Shown here piece after piece: positions 32,911-45,379 of a DNA stretch of 64,000 bases. This DNA is from Charina bottae (taxonomy: Eukaryota; Chordata; Lepidosauria; Squamata; Charinaidae). Location: contig JALMGJ010000002.1 of NCBI GenBank assembly GCA_023362775.1, positions 58,987,914-59,051,913 on the forward strand. The letters are read 5' to 3'. Under the pieces are notes generated by a model. That model saw only the letters and a program-made list of their open reading frames with translations, made no database searches and was not told the origin of the DNA. Both the position numbers and the translations under genes were made by a program. Each line of letters begins with the position of its first letter. Position 1 is the first letter of the stretch.

Positions 32911-33949
32911 CAATAAAACATGTATGTAATTTTGGGTTTTCATGGGTTTCTGTACTTCTTAAAGCACTCTGCTCAGTCTGCAAGGGCCAAGAATCTGGAC
33001 AGAAGAAAAATGTCCATCCTTTCTGGTTTGAAAACAGTTCTGCCAGGGGGAAAGATGCAACTTCTTTGCAGTCTGAATTAGTTACATGCAGAAGGATTGC
33101 ATAAGTGGTTAAGGGCTTACCTTCATTTCCCAGTTGCCCTGTCAAGAGAAAAGGAAGAGAATAACAGGAAAACAGAAACACTTATGATATCAATACTCAG
33201 AGCAATCTGGTTTATTTCAAGCTATACAAGAGATACAAACTGATGCCTAGCAGTGAGAAACTGTTGTATAACTTTTATCCTGCTTCACTGGGAATTTTTC
33301 ATTCCTGAAGTAACAATGGATTTTTACTGCAGGATTGTGCCTTGGTTAACTGAACATTGTTTCTGTTATTGTGTAGCATGACTCAAAAGCAGTACCTGAA
33401 ATCATGCATTGTTACAATAAAAAAAAAAAACTCAGTTTATTTAGCTAGAAGAAAATTACTGAAAAACTAATGTATATTGGCAAGAGCTAGATGTACGCAG
33501 CTTAGAGCAAAGCAATGAAAACGAGCTAGCTAAATGAAATAATGATGAGCCAAGGAGCTTATGAATGCCTTTAAAATGCTCTTCTCTAATGAACTGTATA
33601 CTTTTTCCCCTCCCATGAATTTTAGATGAAATTCTACCAATTAATAGCATTTTGGAGGTTGCCAGACAGCAATAGATTAGAATTCAACATTCCTTGTTCA
33701 AATCTAGCTGCAAAGGAATAATAATGACTAGATGTGTGATATTTCACTTGCCTCTTTTGGAGCATTGTTTTGTTTTACTTTACTTTGCAGAACATTAAGT
33801 CATATATTTGAGCCAGATAGCTTCAAAAACAGGAGGCGGAGGAATAGAACTATATAATTATAACATTTGTTTTCTTGCTAATAAGGTGGCAAGTTGTGCT
33901 TAATGTGCACTCTCACTTGTGTATACATGGGGCTCTATAATGCATAAAT
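32911..33949. other. No recognised feature
   Basis: No coding or repeat signal beyond an 11-base A run near 33420. Confidence 0.5.
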
Positions 33950-34537
33950 CAGGTCGGGCAACTTGAGCCTCAGGGCCACCAGGGGCTCCTAAACTGCCCT
34001 TGTGGAAACTCCAGAGCCTCCTCTGGCTGCATCAGTGAATTTCAAATTTCCCCCATTCCCCATGACATCAACCCGTCCCACCCGGTCATGCAGAGAGGGC
34101 ATGTTACGGACCCTGTCTGTAAGAGAATTCTGTTTGGTGGGGTCCAGGAATCGGGCCTTCTCTGCAGTGGCTCCCACCCTTTGGAACATTCTTTCCCCGG
34201 AGGTGAGGCAAGCCCTCTCTCTCCTGACCTTCCGGAAGAACCTGAAGACCTGGCTCTGACACCTTGCTTGGGGTGGGAAGTGGAGTAGTTATTCTTGGGG
34301 ATGGCTGGCACCTTAGAGTGCTTCCCACATACATACGAACGGAATGTGATCTTTAATTGTCATCTGGATTTTATTTTTTATTTTATATTTATATGCTGTA
34401 CTTGTATTTACATTTTATGTACTATTTATGGTTTTACTGTTTTTAACTTTTTAGCTTTGTTGTAAACCACCCAGAGTCCCCCTTCTGGGGGGAGATGGGC
34501 GGTGGCAAAATTTGAAAAACAAATAAATAAATAAAAT
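33950..34537 (+). mobile_element. L2/CR1-type LINE 3' end
   Basis: A frame at 34002-34259 ends with NRAFSAVAPTLWN, then SPEVRQ and FRKNLKTWL, the closing block of L2/CR1-clade proteins, followed by its own TGA. The 3' UTR is T-rich, then CCACCCAGAGTCCCCCTTC and GGGAGATGGGCGGTGG, and closes with an (AAATA)n tail. It is strongly 5'-truncated. This is the clearest copy of this tail type in the window. Confidence 0.82.
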
Positions 34538-34556
34538 AGCCAAGTCTTTTGGAGGC

Positions 34557-34590
<34 letters not shown>

Positions 34591-37500
34591 CTATGTGCCA
34601 TCAAGTCAGTGTCAACTCTTAGCAACCATATAGATAGATTTCCTCCCTGATGATCTACCTCTAATCTGGTCCTTCAGGTCTTCTAACAGTGCATTCATCA
34701 CCATTGCAGCTGAGTCCATCCACCCTGATGCTGATCGATCTCTTCTTCTGTTTCCTTCCACCTTCCCCAGCATTAGAGCCTTCTCCAGAAAGTTATGTCT
34801 TCGCATAATGTGTCCAAAGTAGGATAATTTGAGCCTGGTCATTTGTGTCTCCAGTGAGAACTCTGGGTTGATTAGCTTGATGATCCATTTGTTTGTTTTC
34901 TTGGTTCGCCATGAGTCTTCTCAGGAGTCTTCTCCAACACAAAGTTTCAAAAGCATCAATACTCTTTCTATCCTATTTCTTCAAAGTCCAGTTTTTGCTT
35001 CCATAGAGTGTCACAGATAATACCATTGCTTGTACTGTTCTGATTTTTGTAGGTATTGACACATTATGGCATCTGAATATCTTCCAAGGCCTTCATGGCT
35101 ACTCTACCAAGTGCTAGTCTACAGTGTACTTCTTGACTGCTTGTTCCTTTACTGTTGATGGTTGATCCTAATGGGCAGAAACTATCCACCACTTCAGTAT
35201 CTTCATTGTCAATTCTAAGGTTGGTTGTTTTACCTGCTGTCATTAGTTTGGTTTCCTTTATATTTAATTTTAGTCCCATGTTTTCACTGTGCTCCTTGAC
35301 TTTTATTACTAGAGCTTGCAGATCCTTTTCTTTCATGGTTATCAGGGTAGTGTCATCAGCATAGAGCAGGTTATTGATGTTTTTTCTCCCATTTTAAAAC
35401 CACACTCATCTTATTCCAATCCAGCTTCCCTTAACATAGATTCAGCATAAAGTTTGAATAAATAAGGGGAGAATATACAGCCTTATCTCACTCCTTTGCC
35501 AACCTGGAGCCAATCTATTTCGCCATGTTCTCTCTGTACTATGGCTTCCTGACATACATAGATACAGTACATACATATTTCACATGAGGATAATGAAACA
35601 TTTTGGGGTTCCCATTTTTCTAACTGTTTTCCATAGCTTGATGTAATCGACACCATTGAAGGACTTTTTATAATCAATGAAGCACATACTGACTTATTTA
35701 TGGTATTCTTTGGCTTTCTCAATTATCTAGCATGCATCAGAAATACTGCCTTGTGTTCCCTGGCCTTTTCTAAAGCCATCTTCAACATTTCACATTTCTT
35801 TTTCCATGTAAGGCTCTAATCTGTGTTGGATAATCCTAACAATTATTTTGCTAGCCTGTGAAAATGATGATATTGTACAATAGTTTGCGCATTCTGTTAA
35901 GTCTTTTTTTTTTTTGGAATGTAAATTGACCTTCTCCACTGTGGCCACTGTATCATTCTCCAGATTTGCTGGCATAGCTTGGTTAGAAACTTTACTGATT
36001 CTTCTCCTGTGGCTTGCCATATTTCAGTGGGTATTCCATCTGTTCTAGCCTTCCAACTTGGTAATAACCAGGGTGCTGATCAAATTTAATCTTCTAGTAC
36101 TAAAGATTCTTGTAAGTAGGGAATATCTTCTAAGGTATCTTAGATGCTGGCATCTCTACTGTACAGTATTTCAGTATACTCCTTCCATCTTCATTTGATC
36201 TCCTTCTGAGTTCAGAGATTTTTTTTATTAAAGCTTTATTAATTTTCAAGATATAATTAAAACACAAAATACAGAATATAGGACAGATAGAATACAAGTC
36301 TAAAAAAGAAACAAGAAAAACTAAAGCAGTGCAGGAATAAACAGAAAAACATACAGTATAAGACAGAGGGCTTCTGACCATCTCCAACACAGATATAAAA
36401 GTACATAAAAGTTAACCTCTTACTATTAATTAAACATTTAGTAACATTATTTCTCTAAAATCAAACCATTTAATCATCAAAACCCAAAATCAAAATTTCA
36501 TTTTTTTGCATTACAAGCAAATAGTCCAAAAGTGGCTTTCAAATAGAAACAAATCTAGTTACAGTATTTTCTCTTATCAATGCTGTCAGTTTAGCAATTT
36601 GCGCCAATTCCATTAACTTAGTCATCCAATCCTCCATTGAGGGAATCTGAGCATCCTTCCATCTTTGAGCATATAAGAGTCTTGCTGCTGTTATCATATA
36701 TAAGAACAGAGTTCCATGTTGCTTCTCAAACTGTTGGTCCATCAAACCCAAAAGAAACAGCTCCGGTTTCAGTTGTAAGTCCGCTTTGAGAATCTTTTGA
36801 ATAATAATACATATTTCATTCCAGAATTTCTTAGCTTTTCCACAAGTCCACCATAAATGATAGAAAGTTCCTTCACCCTGTAAACATTTACAACAAACAT
36901 TTGATACCCCATTATACACTTTAGACAGATTAACAGGAGTTAAATAACAACAGTACATCATTTTATAAAATTATCTTTCAAATTATAATTCAGAGTAAAT
37001 TTCATACCTTTGTTCCACATATTCTCCAATTGTTCAATCATAATATTATACCCAAAATTCTTAGCCCATTTAATCATACAATCTTTAACATATTCATCTT
37101 CTAAATTCAATTTCAACATGTTACTGTATACATTTTCTTAATAAGATGCTCATTGTTTGTACAAAATTCCATTTCAAATTGTGTTTTTTCTTATGAACAA
37201 AATTATATACTTTTTTATCCAAATTAAACCATTCTGACAATTGTGCATAATTAAACCAGTGACAAATATAACCGTCCAATTCTAGTTGGTCCCTTGTTTT
37301 AAGTTTAGGTATCCCTTCTTCAAAATTCAGCAAATCTTCATATCTCAACCAGCTTGGTTTGCCTGTCATCTCTCTTCTAAAGAAAGCTTCTTTTTTTAAT
37401 TAAATAATTTTATTAAGTATAGAGCATAAATAAAAACTACAATAAAAATAAAAAACTACAAAAAAGAAAAAAGAAATAAAGTGAAAAACACTAGAAAAAA

Positions 37501-37804
37501 AAATTTTTTTAGATTACATAAGAAGTGACTTCCAACTTTCAACAACAAGAATATATAGCAATTCCCATAATTAATCCCTTTCTCCAAATTTAACCAAAAT
37601 CACATTGTTTCTATAAAACATTCCATGGACATTATATACCGTAAATCAATAAAAGCAAATGCTTCTTCCTCTTATATATATAAAAAATAAACAAATATAT
37701 AAACCTTCAAATCAACTTCTCCCCCCCCCCCATATAAACTCATTTATAAAATGTTTCCCTCCTATCAATATTCTATATATTTCTGGCCACTAAGTTAACA
37801 ATCA

Positions 37805-38562
37805 AATTATTATACTTTTATACTTAATACTACAATCTTACCCCATTAAACCTTAAAAATCAAACTTTAAATCATCAAAAAAAAAATAGAATCATACAAC
37901 CTTATAATCAATCCATATACTTATTACTGTTATTTCAATCTTACCCCTATTAAACCTTAAAAAACAAACTTTAAATCATTACAAGAAACTTTAAGTCATT
38001 AAAGGTAAAGGTTCCCCCTGCACAATTGTGCAGTCGTGTCCAACTCTAGGGGCCAGTGCTCATCTCCGTTTGTTAGCCGAAGAGCCAGCGTTGTCCGAAG
38101 ACGCTTCCACGGTCATGTGGCCACATGACGCGCGTGGAACGCTGTTACCTACCCACTGAAGTGGTACCTATTCATCTACTTGCATTTGCATGCTTTCGAA
38201 CTGCTAGGTTGGCAAGAGCTGGGGCGAGTGCGGGAGCTCACTCCGTCACACGGGGCTAGGGATTCGAACCTCCAAACTTGCGATCTTCTGATTGACAAGC
38301 CTGGCATCTTACCTGCTGAGCCATCGTGCCCCTTGTGGTGTTATTAGGCATTAGGCAAATATGGGATAGGGCAAGGGGACAAGAGAGAGAGCCTTAAAAT
38401 CAATGTACATACAGTATTTATTCTTAATTTTAACAATCAAATTGTAAAAGCATTTTAAAAAAACATTTAAATTAACTACTTTTATACTTAGTACTATTAT
38501 TTCAATCTTATCCCTATTAAACCTTAAAAAACAAACTTTAAATCATTACAAGAAACTTTACT
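37805..38562 (-). repeat. Repeated unit in the L1 3' region, three copies
   Basis: The phrase CAATCTTA(C/T)CCCTATTAAACC, then TTAAAAA(A)CAAACTTTAAATCAT recurs at about 37826, 37946 and 38508 on the plus strand. The second and third also share ACAAGAAACTTTA. The SINE lies between copies two and three. Confidence 0.75.
37998..38338 (-). mobile_element. Sauria-type SINE, innermost layer of the nest
   Basis: On the minus strand it is full length. The A-box-like GATGGCTCAGCAGGTAAGA and B-box-like GGTTCGAATCCC are followed by CTCTTGCCAACCTAGCAG, TCTTCGGACAACGCTGGC and AGAGTTGGACACGACTG, ending in CCTTTACCTTT. The BovB-like block has one change from the copy at 12590. No clear duplication was found. 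Confidence 0.92.
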
Positions 38563-41470
38563 TATTCTTAATTTTTATCCCACCTCAAAATAAACTTAAG
38601 CATTTATTTGTCTCCATATTATGCACAAGAGTTTTTTTATAGACAGATCAAAAAAAACCAGCTTTCTCCCCTACAAATTCAACAAAAAATTTCCCACATG
38701 ACCAAGCTATTTCAATTTCCAAACAAACCCTGTAATAAACAAGCCATTTTTCTTCTTGAAAGCCAAATTGTAACTCCTTCATGTCTGTCCTTTCTTCACC
38801 ATCTGGATTCTTGCAATCAGGAGGGATACTTCTTCCTTGATGAATCTCTTCCTCTCCCCTCAGAAAATCCTCAATTGACTGATACATTTTAAAAGCAATA
38901 TCCTGTACTTCTTGTAAATTAGCTTGAACAATTTCATAGAAAATCTTGTTAAAGTCAGCTCGGAGCTCTAGAGTTGTTTCCTTAAGGTCTTCCAGAATTC
39001 AAACAGTAAAGTCTGGCACCTTCTGTTGATATGTATAAACTAGTGGGTTAATTAAAGGCTTCCAGAGGCTATAATACAGCATCCAAGGCAAGTGAACAGT
39101 AAACTTAAAAGCTAAAAACATCAAATTAAATGTGTAGGAAAATATAAAGTCCTTCAAACTAGGTAGAAAAATAATAACTGAGAGATTATTATTTATTCTC
39201 AGTCCTCCTTAAATTTGAATGGAAAGCAAGCTAGCAGCTAGAAAAAACATTTTTTAAACCTCCTCCAGAAACAACGTTATTCAGCACCAAGAGATTCGTA
39301 TCTTCTGGTTGTTAAAAACCTCTCTTGGGGTCCAAGAACTTAAAAATATACAAACTGGGTGATTTAGAAATGAAAAAGGCTCAACCTAGTGTCCCAAAAA
39401 GGCTGCAGCGTGGTCTGGAAATGATGGCATCCCCGACTCCCATCTCCTCTTACTGGAATAATGCCAATGCTGTTGACGATCTTCAGGCTACAAGGTGACG
39501 TTATGAAGTGCAAATGGGATGATTCCAAGTGTTTTCTGCCCATGAAAACACTCTAGGGCAACAGGAGAAGCCTGCCTGTGCCTCCAAAAAGAATCCACGC
39601 TGTTAGCTCTGCCCGCTGATCTTGCGAGCAGGGTGTTCAGTCGGCCATCTTTTCACTGGAAGTCCCTAAAGAAAGCTTCTTGAGGGTACAACCACATAGG
39701 TACGTACATTAGGAGACAATATTAGTTTATATCTATTCCAATCCTCAGTATGACACGCCTAACAAAATGATTTTTAAAATCTTTATTAACTGTAACTTTA
39801 TCATACCACAAGTAGGCGTGCCATCGAAATCAGAGATCATGTCCTTCTAATTCCAATAATTTCATCTCCTTCAAGGTCACCCATTCCTTCATCCATAGCA
39901 AACAGCAGGCAACAAAGTAAAATTTCAAATCAGGCAAACCTAGACCTCCTCATTCTTTGGCATCTTGTAACAATTTATACTTGTTTCTTGGTTTCTTCCC
40001 CATCATTGACAGTTGAAATTTTTCCCACCTTAACAAGTCTTTCTTAACATCACACCACAATTTAACATATTTATTCTGGAACAACATACAATTCGTGTTT
40101 GATAATGTCACCCCCAAGTATCTGACCTTTTTTCAATTATAAAACCAATCTTGCCCATAAACATTTCTTGATTGTGTGTAGTCATATTCTTGATCAACAT
40201 CTTTGTTTTTTGTTTATTTACTTTAAGTCCAGCTAATGACCCATATTCCTTTAATTTTTTCATCAAATGTTCAACAACATTCAAAGGGTCTTGTAATAAT
40301 AAAACTAGATCATCAGCAAAGGCCCTCAGTTTGAAGACCTTCTTCTTTATCTTCAAACCCTTTATTTGATCGTCTTGTCTAATGTCTCTATTCAGGACTT
40401 CCAAAACTAGGATAAAGAGTAAAGGTGACAAAGGACACCCTTGCCTTGTTCCTTTCTGTACATGGCAAGGCTCAGTTAAATCGCCATTTACAATAATACA
40501 CACTTTTTGAGGCACATAAATTGATTTAATTCCTTGAATAAAATTATCTCCAAAGTCCATATTTTCCAAAACTTTGAACAGAAAAGTCCAATTCAAATTA
40601 TCAAAGGCCTTCTCTTGAGTTCAGAGATTTTTTGAAATACTTTCCTTGTTTTTCCATGTCTGTTTCTATCTTTAATCTTTTTGCAGATGTTGTTGTAATA
40701 CTGCTTCTTATTTCTTCTAACAGCACTCTAAAACTCTTCGTTAAGTTCCTTTCTGAGATTTTTGTCTTTCTTGGGTTTGGCTTCCCTTCTCTTCCTGGCA
40801 ATTTCCACGATTTGCTCTCATACCCAGTTTGCTTCTTCTCTTTTTTCATTTTGGCAGTATCTTTTCACATTCATCCTTAACAACTTTGTTAAGTTCATTT
40901 TGCAATTCCTCTGGTTCTCTATCAATGAAGTTCAGTACTTCAAAGTAATTTGTGATGTTATCCTTAAACATGATGGGTATATGTTCAAGATTAGATTGTG
41001 GAAACCAATTGGCTTTTTTCTTGTTGTTTAGCTTAACTTGGAAGTTGGACATGAGTAATTTGTTATATGTTCCAGCATCTGGCCATGTCTTTAATGCTAT
41101 AACTGAGCTCCTCCACCTTGTTTTATCAATAATATAATGAATTTGATTTCCACGTACTCCTTATGGTGATATCCATGTATAAAGACGTCATTCTGGTTGT
41201 TTGAAGACATGAAGTAATTGAAGAAATTTCCTATGAAGAAATCATTGGAGTGGCACAAATTGACAAGTCATTCTCCTGCTTCATTTCGGTTTCCTAAGCA
41301 ATCCAACAACATTTTCCTCCATAATATTACCAACTTTGGCATTCCAGTCTGCTATCAGAAGCAGCACATCTTGCTTTCATGTTCTGTAGATTTCATATTG
41401 AACTTAATCATAAAACGCATTAACCTCCTTTTCTTCTGCATCAGCAGTTGGAGCACTGGTTTAAAGCAGT

Positions 41471-42394
41471 GGCTTAAAGCACCCAAAATATATTTTTAAA
41501 AATCCCTCCACAAGTTGCCTTAAAACATCAATTTAACCTGCTAAAATCCCACAAATTGGGGGAAACAGGTCTGTTTTCAGGTTTTACCCCTACCCACTCA
41601 AAGCCTCTGGATCACAAATGGTCCCCAAGCATGACAACAAAAACAACAACAATAATGCAGTCCCAAGCTGAAAAAATCCTCCCCAGCTGTAGCTTAAACC
41701 TAAAACAGGCTGCTTATACCTAAAAAAAAAAAAAGCCTAACCGCAAAACTCAGAAAAAGCAAAAAACTCTCTATCTAAATGCATATGGCCACTTTTTTTT
41801 TCACATGTTCCATTCCACTAAAAGTTCTATTTCACTAAAAGCCCCCAAATCACACTTAAAATAAACTTACAAGAAACAAAAAACATATCTTCATTGCTTC
41901 AGAATGCATGTACATTCATCAGGGTCAAGGTTCAATTCTGAATATTTGAAGGGAATTCTGCTTCACTTCATGAGCCAACAAATCTCTTCAAAGTTCACTT
42001 CAGATCCAGAATTCAGATAATCTTATGCACATCTTAGAACAGAGCAGTAAAAACAATTGTCCTTTCTTAATTTTTGTGTTATTGAATATGTATTTACAAA
42101 ATTCCCTTAAAATAATGCCAGTGCCAGTCATGTGAGTTTTGGAGACTGGATTGGAAATCTGCAGTATATCAGAATTTCTGCAGTATTTTCTCCTACTTTA
42201 CTCTGGAGAATTGCACTGTGTATTGTACAGGTCCCTTACAGTGTAATTTTCTAAGTTGCTTTTTCCACCTTTAGTCTAATCTTTCATCTGAAGTTTAATT
42301 CACCTTTTCACCTATGCATTTTAAAAAAAACTGCATCTGGAGAAAAGAATAACTGCCTTTTTTTGGAACTAGCCATGTTCTTCAACTTCTTCAG
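41471..42394. other. No recognised feature
   Basis: A-rich and T-rich DNA without a supported call. Confidence 0.45.
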
Positions 42395-42475
42395 CAGCTG
42401 AGAGTTGAATTCACTGTGGTGGGATATAAATGCAGTAAATATAATAAATTATTTATGCAATAAATAAATAAACTA
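42395..42475 (+). mobile_element. Possible L2/CR1-type 3' tail
   Basis: GGTGGGATATAAATGCAGTA followed by an AATAAA-rich tail resembles the ends of L2/CR1 elements. It is short and diverged. Confidence 0.35.
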
Positions 42476-43011
42476 AGTAGCACCAAAGGTGCCAGTGACT
42501 GATTTAAAAGCAAAATATATTTTTGAAACAGTGAGTATGCAGGATCACATCAGTGAGTAAATTATAGATTAATTTCTCCTGTTTTCAAAATATAATTGTT
42601 GGGGTTATTCAGGACACAAACTTGATTAGAATCCCTGTTTCTATATTGTCCAGCAACCATATGGAGAGAAAGGGCTTTTCATAAGGCTTTTCATGAGGCA
42701 GATCTCCTTGTATGTATAAGTAAGTGGTCTACTATAAAAATGGTATGCATCCTGTGTATTAGTCTCAAAGCTGTTGTGATCTGTTCTACCAGAAAAATAA
42801 AAATAGAAGTTTATATAAACATTGAGAAGGTGGAGTAGATACACAAAAACATAAAGTGATAGCTAGACTTTCTCATCAGAAATAAAATAACCCAGAACTG
42901 CTACCATTATCTGTATTCTCTTCAAAGTACAAAATCACATCCAAATATTTTATTTCTTTGTTTGTTTTTGCCTTCATGTTTTTAAAAAATATTTATTTGT
43001 TTGTTTGTTTT
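42476..43011. other. No recognised feature
   Basis: Nothing recognised apart from a TTTG-type run at 42987-43010. Confidence 0.45.
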
Positions 43012-43908
43012 TGGGGGGTGCCTTCGAGTCAGTGTTGACTCCTGGAAACTGCCTGGATAAGTCCCTGCAGTTTTCTTGGCAAGGTTTTTCAGAAGTTGTT
43101 GGTCCCAAAGGGGATTAGTTCGATTTTGCCCGGTGCGATTTCCAAATAACACAGGAGACGAGAATTCTTCAACTCACTAGCTCATTTATTTCAGATGTCT
43201 GCAACAAAGGAAGGCTCCTCTCAAAGGGGAAGAGCCCCATCTATCCAACAGTTTTTATAGCATGAAAGCTAACATAATCTGGCAATTAGCATAATTTAAC
43301 AATTAGCGTATGCTCTGCTTACACACATCTCTAATTTCTAATACTATGGAGCTGTCCAGGTGCTGATAATGCTGTTCCGCCCCCTGGACCATGAGCACCT
43401 CTCCGCCTCAGGCTGATTTCCATCCTAAACTCCACCATGGGGGTGTAGCTTTTACTATGGTAATGAAGACAGTTCACTCTCCAGCAGATCAACACAGGTG
43501 CCTAACAAGTTTGGTATGCCTGACATATCTCTAAGGTCAAAGTTTTCTCAGCTAGCGTGCAATTAAGCGCCTTGGTTCTCTCCTTATCTTTAGGGCAGCA
43601 GTGGCTGACTGAAACATTCTTTATTCTCTATCTTGTCCCTTCTTGCAACATCCAGTACAGCTGCATTCCGACCCTTCTTCTGTGGATGTTTCCTCCCCCG
43701 ATTCTTTCCCACACTCACATCCAAGCAGGTCTACATTCTGAACCCCCCTTGGGCTCCACAAAGTGGTTTGCCATTGCCTCCTTCCTAGGGCTGAGAGAGT
43801 GTGACTGGCCCAGGTCACCCAGCTGGCTTTGTGCCTAAGGCAAGAATAGAACTCATGGTCTCCCAGTTTCCAGCCTGAAGCCTTAACCACTACACCAAAC
43901 TGGCTCTC
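43012..43908 (-). mobile_element. tRNA-derived SINE split by a solo LTR
   Basis: The 3' part (43012-43096, complement of the CAGGAGTCAACACTGACTC type tail) and the 5' part (43761-43908, body and tRNA-like head with complement CCTTAACCACTACACCAAAC) are one SINE of the 9127 family. Joined at AAGT they restore GAAGTGGTTTGCC, as in the intact copies. The interruption is the LTR described next. Confidence 0.88.
43093..43764 (-). mobile_element. Solo LTR, 664 bp, with 4-bp target duplication
   Basis: The LTR is 43097-43760, beginning TGTTGGTCCC and ending GGGCTCCACA on plus, flanked by AAGT (43093-43096 and 43761-43764). On the minus strand a TATA-type TATAAAA lies at 43253-43259 and AATAAA at 43185-43190, about 70 bases on. 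The remainder, up to GGGACCAACA, would be the rest of R plus U5. A 4-bp duplication with TG...CA ends fits gammaretrovirus-like or other LTR elements; I cannot choose. No coding remnant is present. Confidence 0.88.
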
Positions 43909-45128
43909 TCTAACCAAATCTTTATTACAATCAAAAATCAGAAGTTCAACACTGAAATCTCTGTGTTCTTTCCCTCCATCCCCCAGTGTAAGGCATTCCA
44001 GTTTTAATCTGTTCCTCCCAAATTCACATCCACAAATAGGCATCAGACACCAAAGCCATCAATAGGTCAGCTAAGCTAGCATCTTCTAACCATTCAGGCC
44101 CAAATAGTTCTTTAGCTCACGGACTCTAAGGAAGAGAAGAAGAAGATAAAGAAAAGGTCATATTTATAAGCTGTAGCACATGCAACAGGTGATCAGCATA
44201 ATACACTTGACAACATCAATTATCTGTTATCCAAGAGGAAAAAAGAATCCACAAATCTAGCAAGGAGAGTGTCTTGTGCTGTTCTCTTTAATTCCTCATT
44301 CGAAATGATTAGACAGGGAATTATCTTCAGAAAGTTTTACTCATTGCTAAAGAACTCAAAGGCATAGTTTCTCCCCTGTATCAATAATGAGAGGGGGGAA
44401 AAATGAAGATCCTTTTTTTTTTACAGCACTATCAGTCTGGCAGTTTTTTGAAAGGCTACATGTACCTTTTAGAATTAAAATGGCATTTTGTTCATTAATG
44501 CACTCCCAAGAAAATAGCATATGCAAAGCAAAGTGACTGAATTAAAGCCTGGGTATGCACTGAAGGAAATGCAGATAGCTCATCGCTCCAGTCTTGGCAA
44601 CGGTTAGTAATGGAGATGCCAGACAATGAAGATAGGAAAGCTTAATTTTAAAGAGAGAGGGCAAGAGGCTGAGTCAATTGGAGAGAAAGAAGACAGCTGC
44701 AAGTAGCTCTACCAATAAGAGGTGCAAAATGAAAGAATACACAAATGCACAAGGAAGTTATGCCAAATAATTGGGGGAGGGGAATAATAACATCATTGAA
44801 ATTCCTACTTTTTTCCCCTTAGCATCAAAGAGACAGCTGCAGTGCAATCTGCTATTTATGTAGAGAAAATGCTAATAGGGAAAAGGACACCATCCTCCTG
44901 GGAACGTTTATGCTAAACTTATCATTATCATGATAGCCACCAAGATAGATGGCTTTAAATGAGGATTTGAGAAATACCATGATGATAAGGCTGGCAATGT
45001 GTGCTTGTTCTGAATTCCAGGTGCAGAGGCCTTATCTTCTCACTCAGATCCAATCAGTGGGGAATATATTTTGGGAGGTAGCCTCACTGTACTCCTAACC
45101 TATTTGTGAGCTTCCCACAAACACCCAG
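43909..45128. other. No recognised gene
   Basis: At 43918-43940, TTTATTACAATCAAAAATCAG resembles sequences at 3719 and 63820. The remainder is single-copy-looking DNA. The stretch at 44820-44990 is mentioned in the findings. Confidence 0.45.
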
Positions 45129-45374
45129 TTTATTTATTTATTTTATTTTTATCCCGCCTTAATTATTTTTATAAATAACTCAAGATGGCGAACATACCTA
45201 ATACTCCTTCCTCCTTCTATTTTCCCCACAACAACAACCCTGTGAGGTGAGTTGGGCTGAGAGAGAGTGACTAGCCCCAGGTCACCCAGCCGGCTTTCAT
45301 GTCTAAGGCGGGACTAGAACTCACAGACTCCTGGTTTCTAGCCCGTTGCCTTAACCACTAGGCCAAACTGGCTC
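45129..45374 (-). mobile_element. tRNA-derived SINE with (AAATA)n tail
   Basis: A full-length minus copy of the 6951 family: tail complement, ATTTTTATAAATAACTCAAG, body complement AGTGACTAGCCCCAGGTCAC, and head complement CTTAACCACTAGGCCAAAC. Confidence 0.9.
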
Positions 45375-45379
45375 AGTTG

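Larger units (their letters stand above)
37378..39680 (-). mobile_element. L1-derived element nested in the L1, lacking ORF2
   Basis: The word TAAAGAAAGCTTCTT flanks it (from 37378 and from 39665), with a poly-T at 37392 marking the minus-strand tail. On minus it begins at 39664 (GGACTTCC...GATGGCCGACTGAAC), has a 5' UTR of about 640 bases, then an ORF1-like N terminus (ILEDLKETTLELRADFNK at about 39000, on to YQSIEDFLRGEEE), which stops. Directly after comes an A- and T-rich 3' UTR with repeated units. No endonuclease or reverse transcriptase part is present between, so it is an internally deleted or non-autonomous L1. A SINE sits inside at 37998-38338. Confidence 0.75.
36208..40633 (-). mobile_element. 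L1 LINE nested in the RTE copy, 5'-truncated
   Basis: Copies of GAGTTCAGAGATTTTTT at 36208-36224 and 40617-40633 flank the insertion and rejoin the RTE sequence. On the minus strand the L1 starts inside the reverse transcriptase. At 40596-40108 are NMDFGDNFIQGIKSIY, GTRQGCPLSPLLF and the active-site FADD (40309-40320). Then come a middle part at 39950-39680 and 37369-37121 (DQLELDGYICHWF) and the C-terminal zinc-knuckle part at 36961-36539 (CCKC, then HLWWTC). The 3' UTR is near 36400-36240. Another L1 lies within, at 37392-39664. The endonuclease is absent. Confidence 0.88.
34561..41470 (-). mobile_element. RTE-clade LINE (non-BovB lineage), split by a nested L1
   Basis: On the minus strand the element runs from an endonuclease piece at about 41470 (SAPTADAEEKEVN, a relative of YAPTTDAEE) through 41150-40625 (linker, KKEKKQTGYESKSWK), is interrupted at 40616-36225, and resumes at 36207 with the reverse transcriptase: LTECANYCTISSFSQASKI, a decayed fingers region, YADD at 35352-35363, then FCPLGSTINSKG and YFGHIMRR (34612-34842). 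The tail is GGTTGCTAAGAGTTGACACT, GACTTGATGGCACATAG and (TCAA)n at 34561-34590. Many stops and shifts show greater age than the BovB copies. The 5' end is truncated. Confidence 0.85.

Noticed and set aside
43621..44043. 140-codon minus frame
   Set aside because: It spans the LTR end, the SINE and flanking DNA, so it is not a single coding unit.
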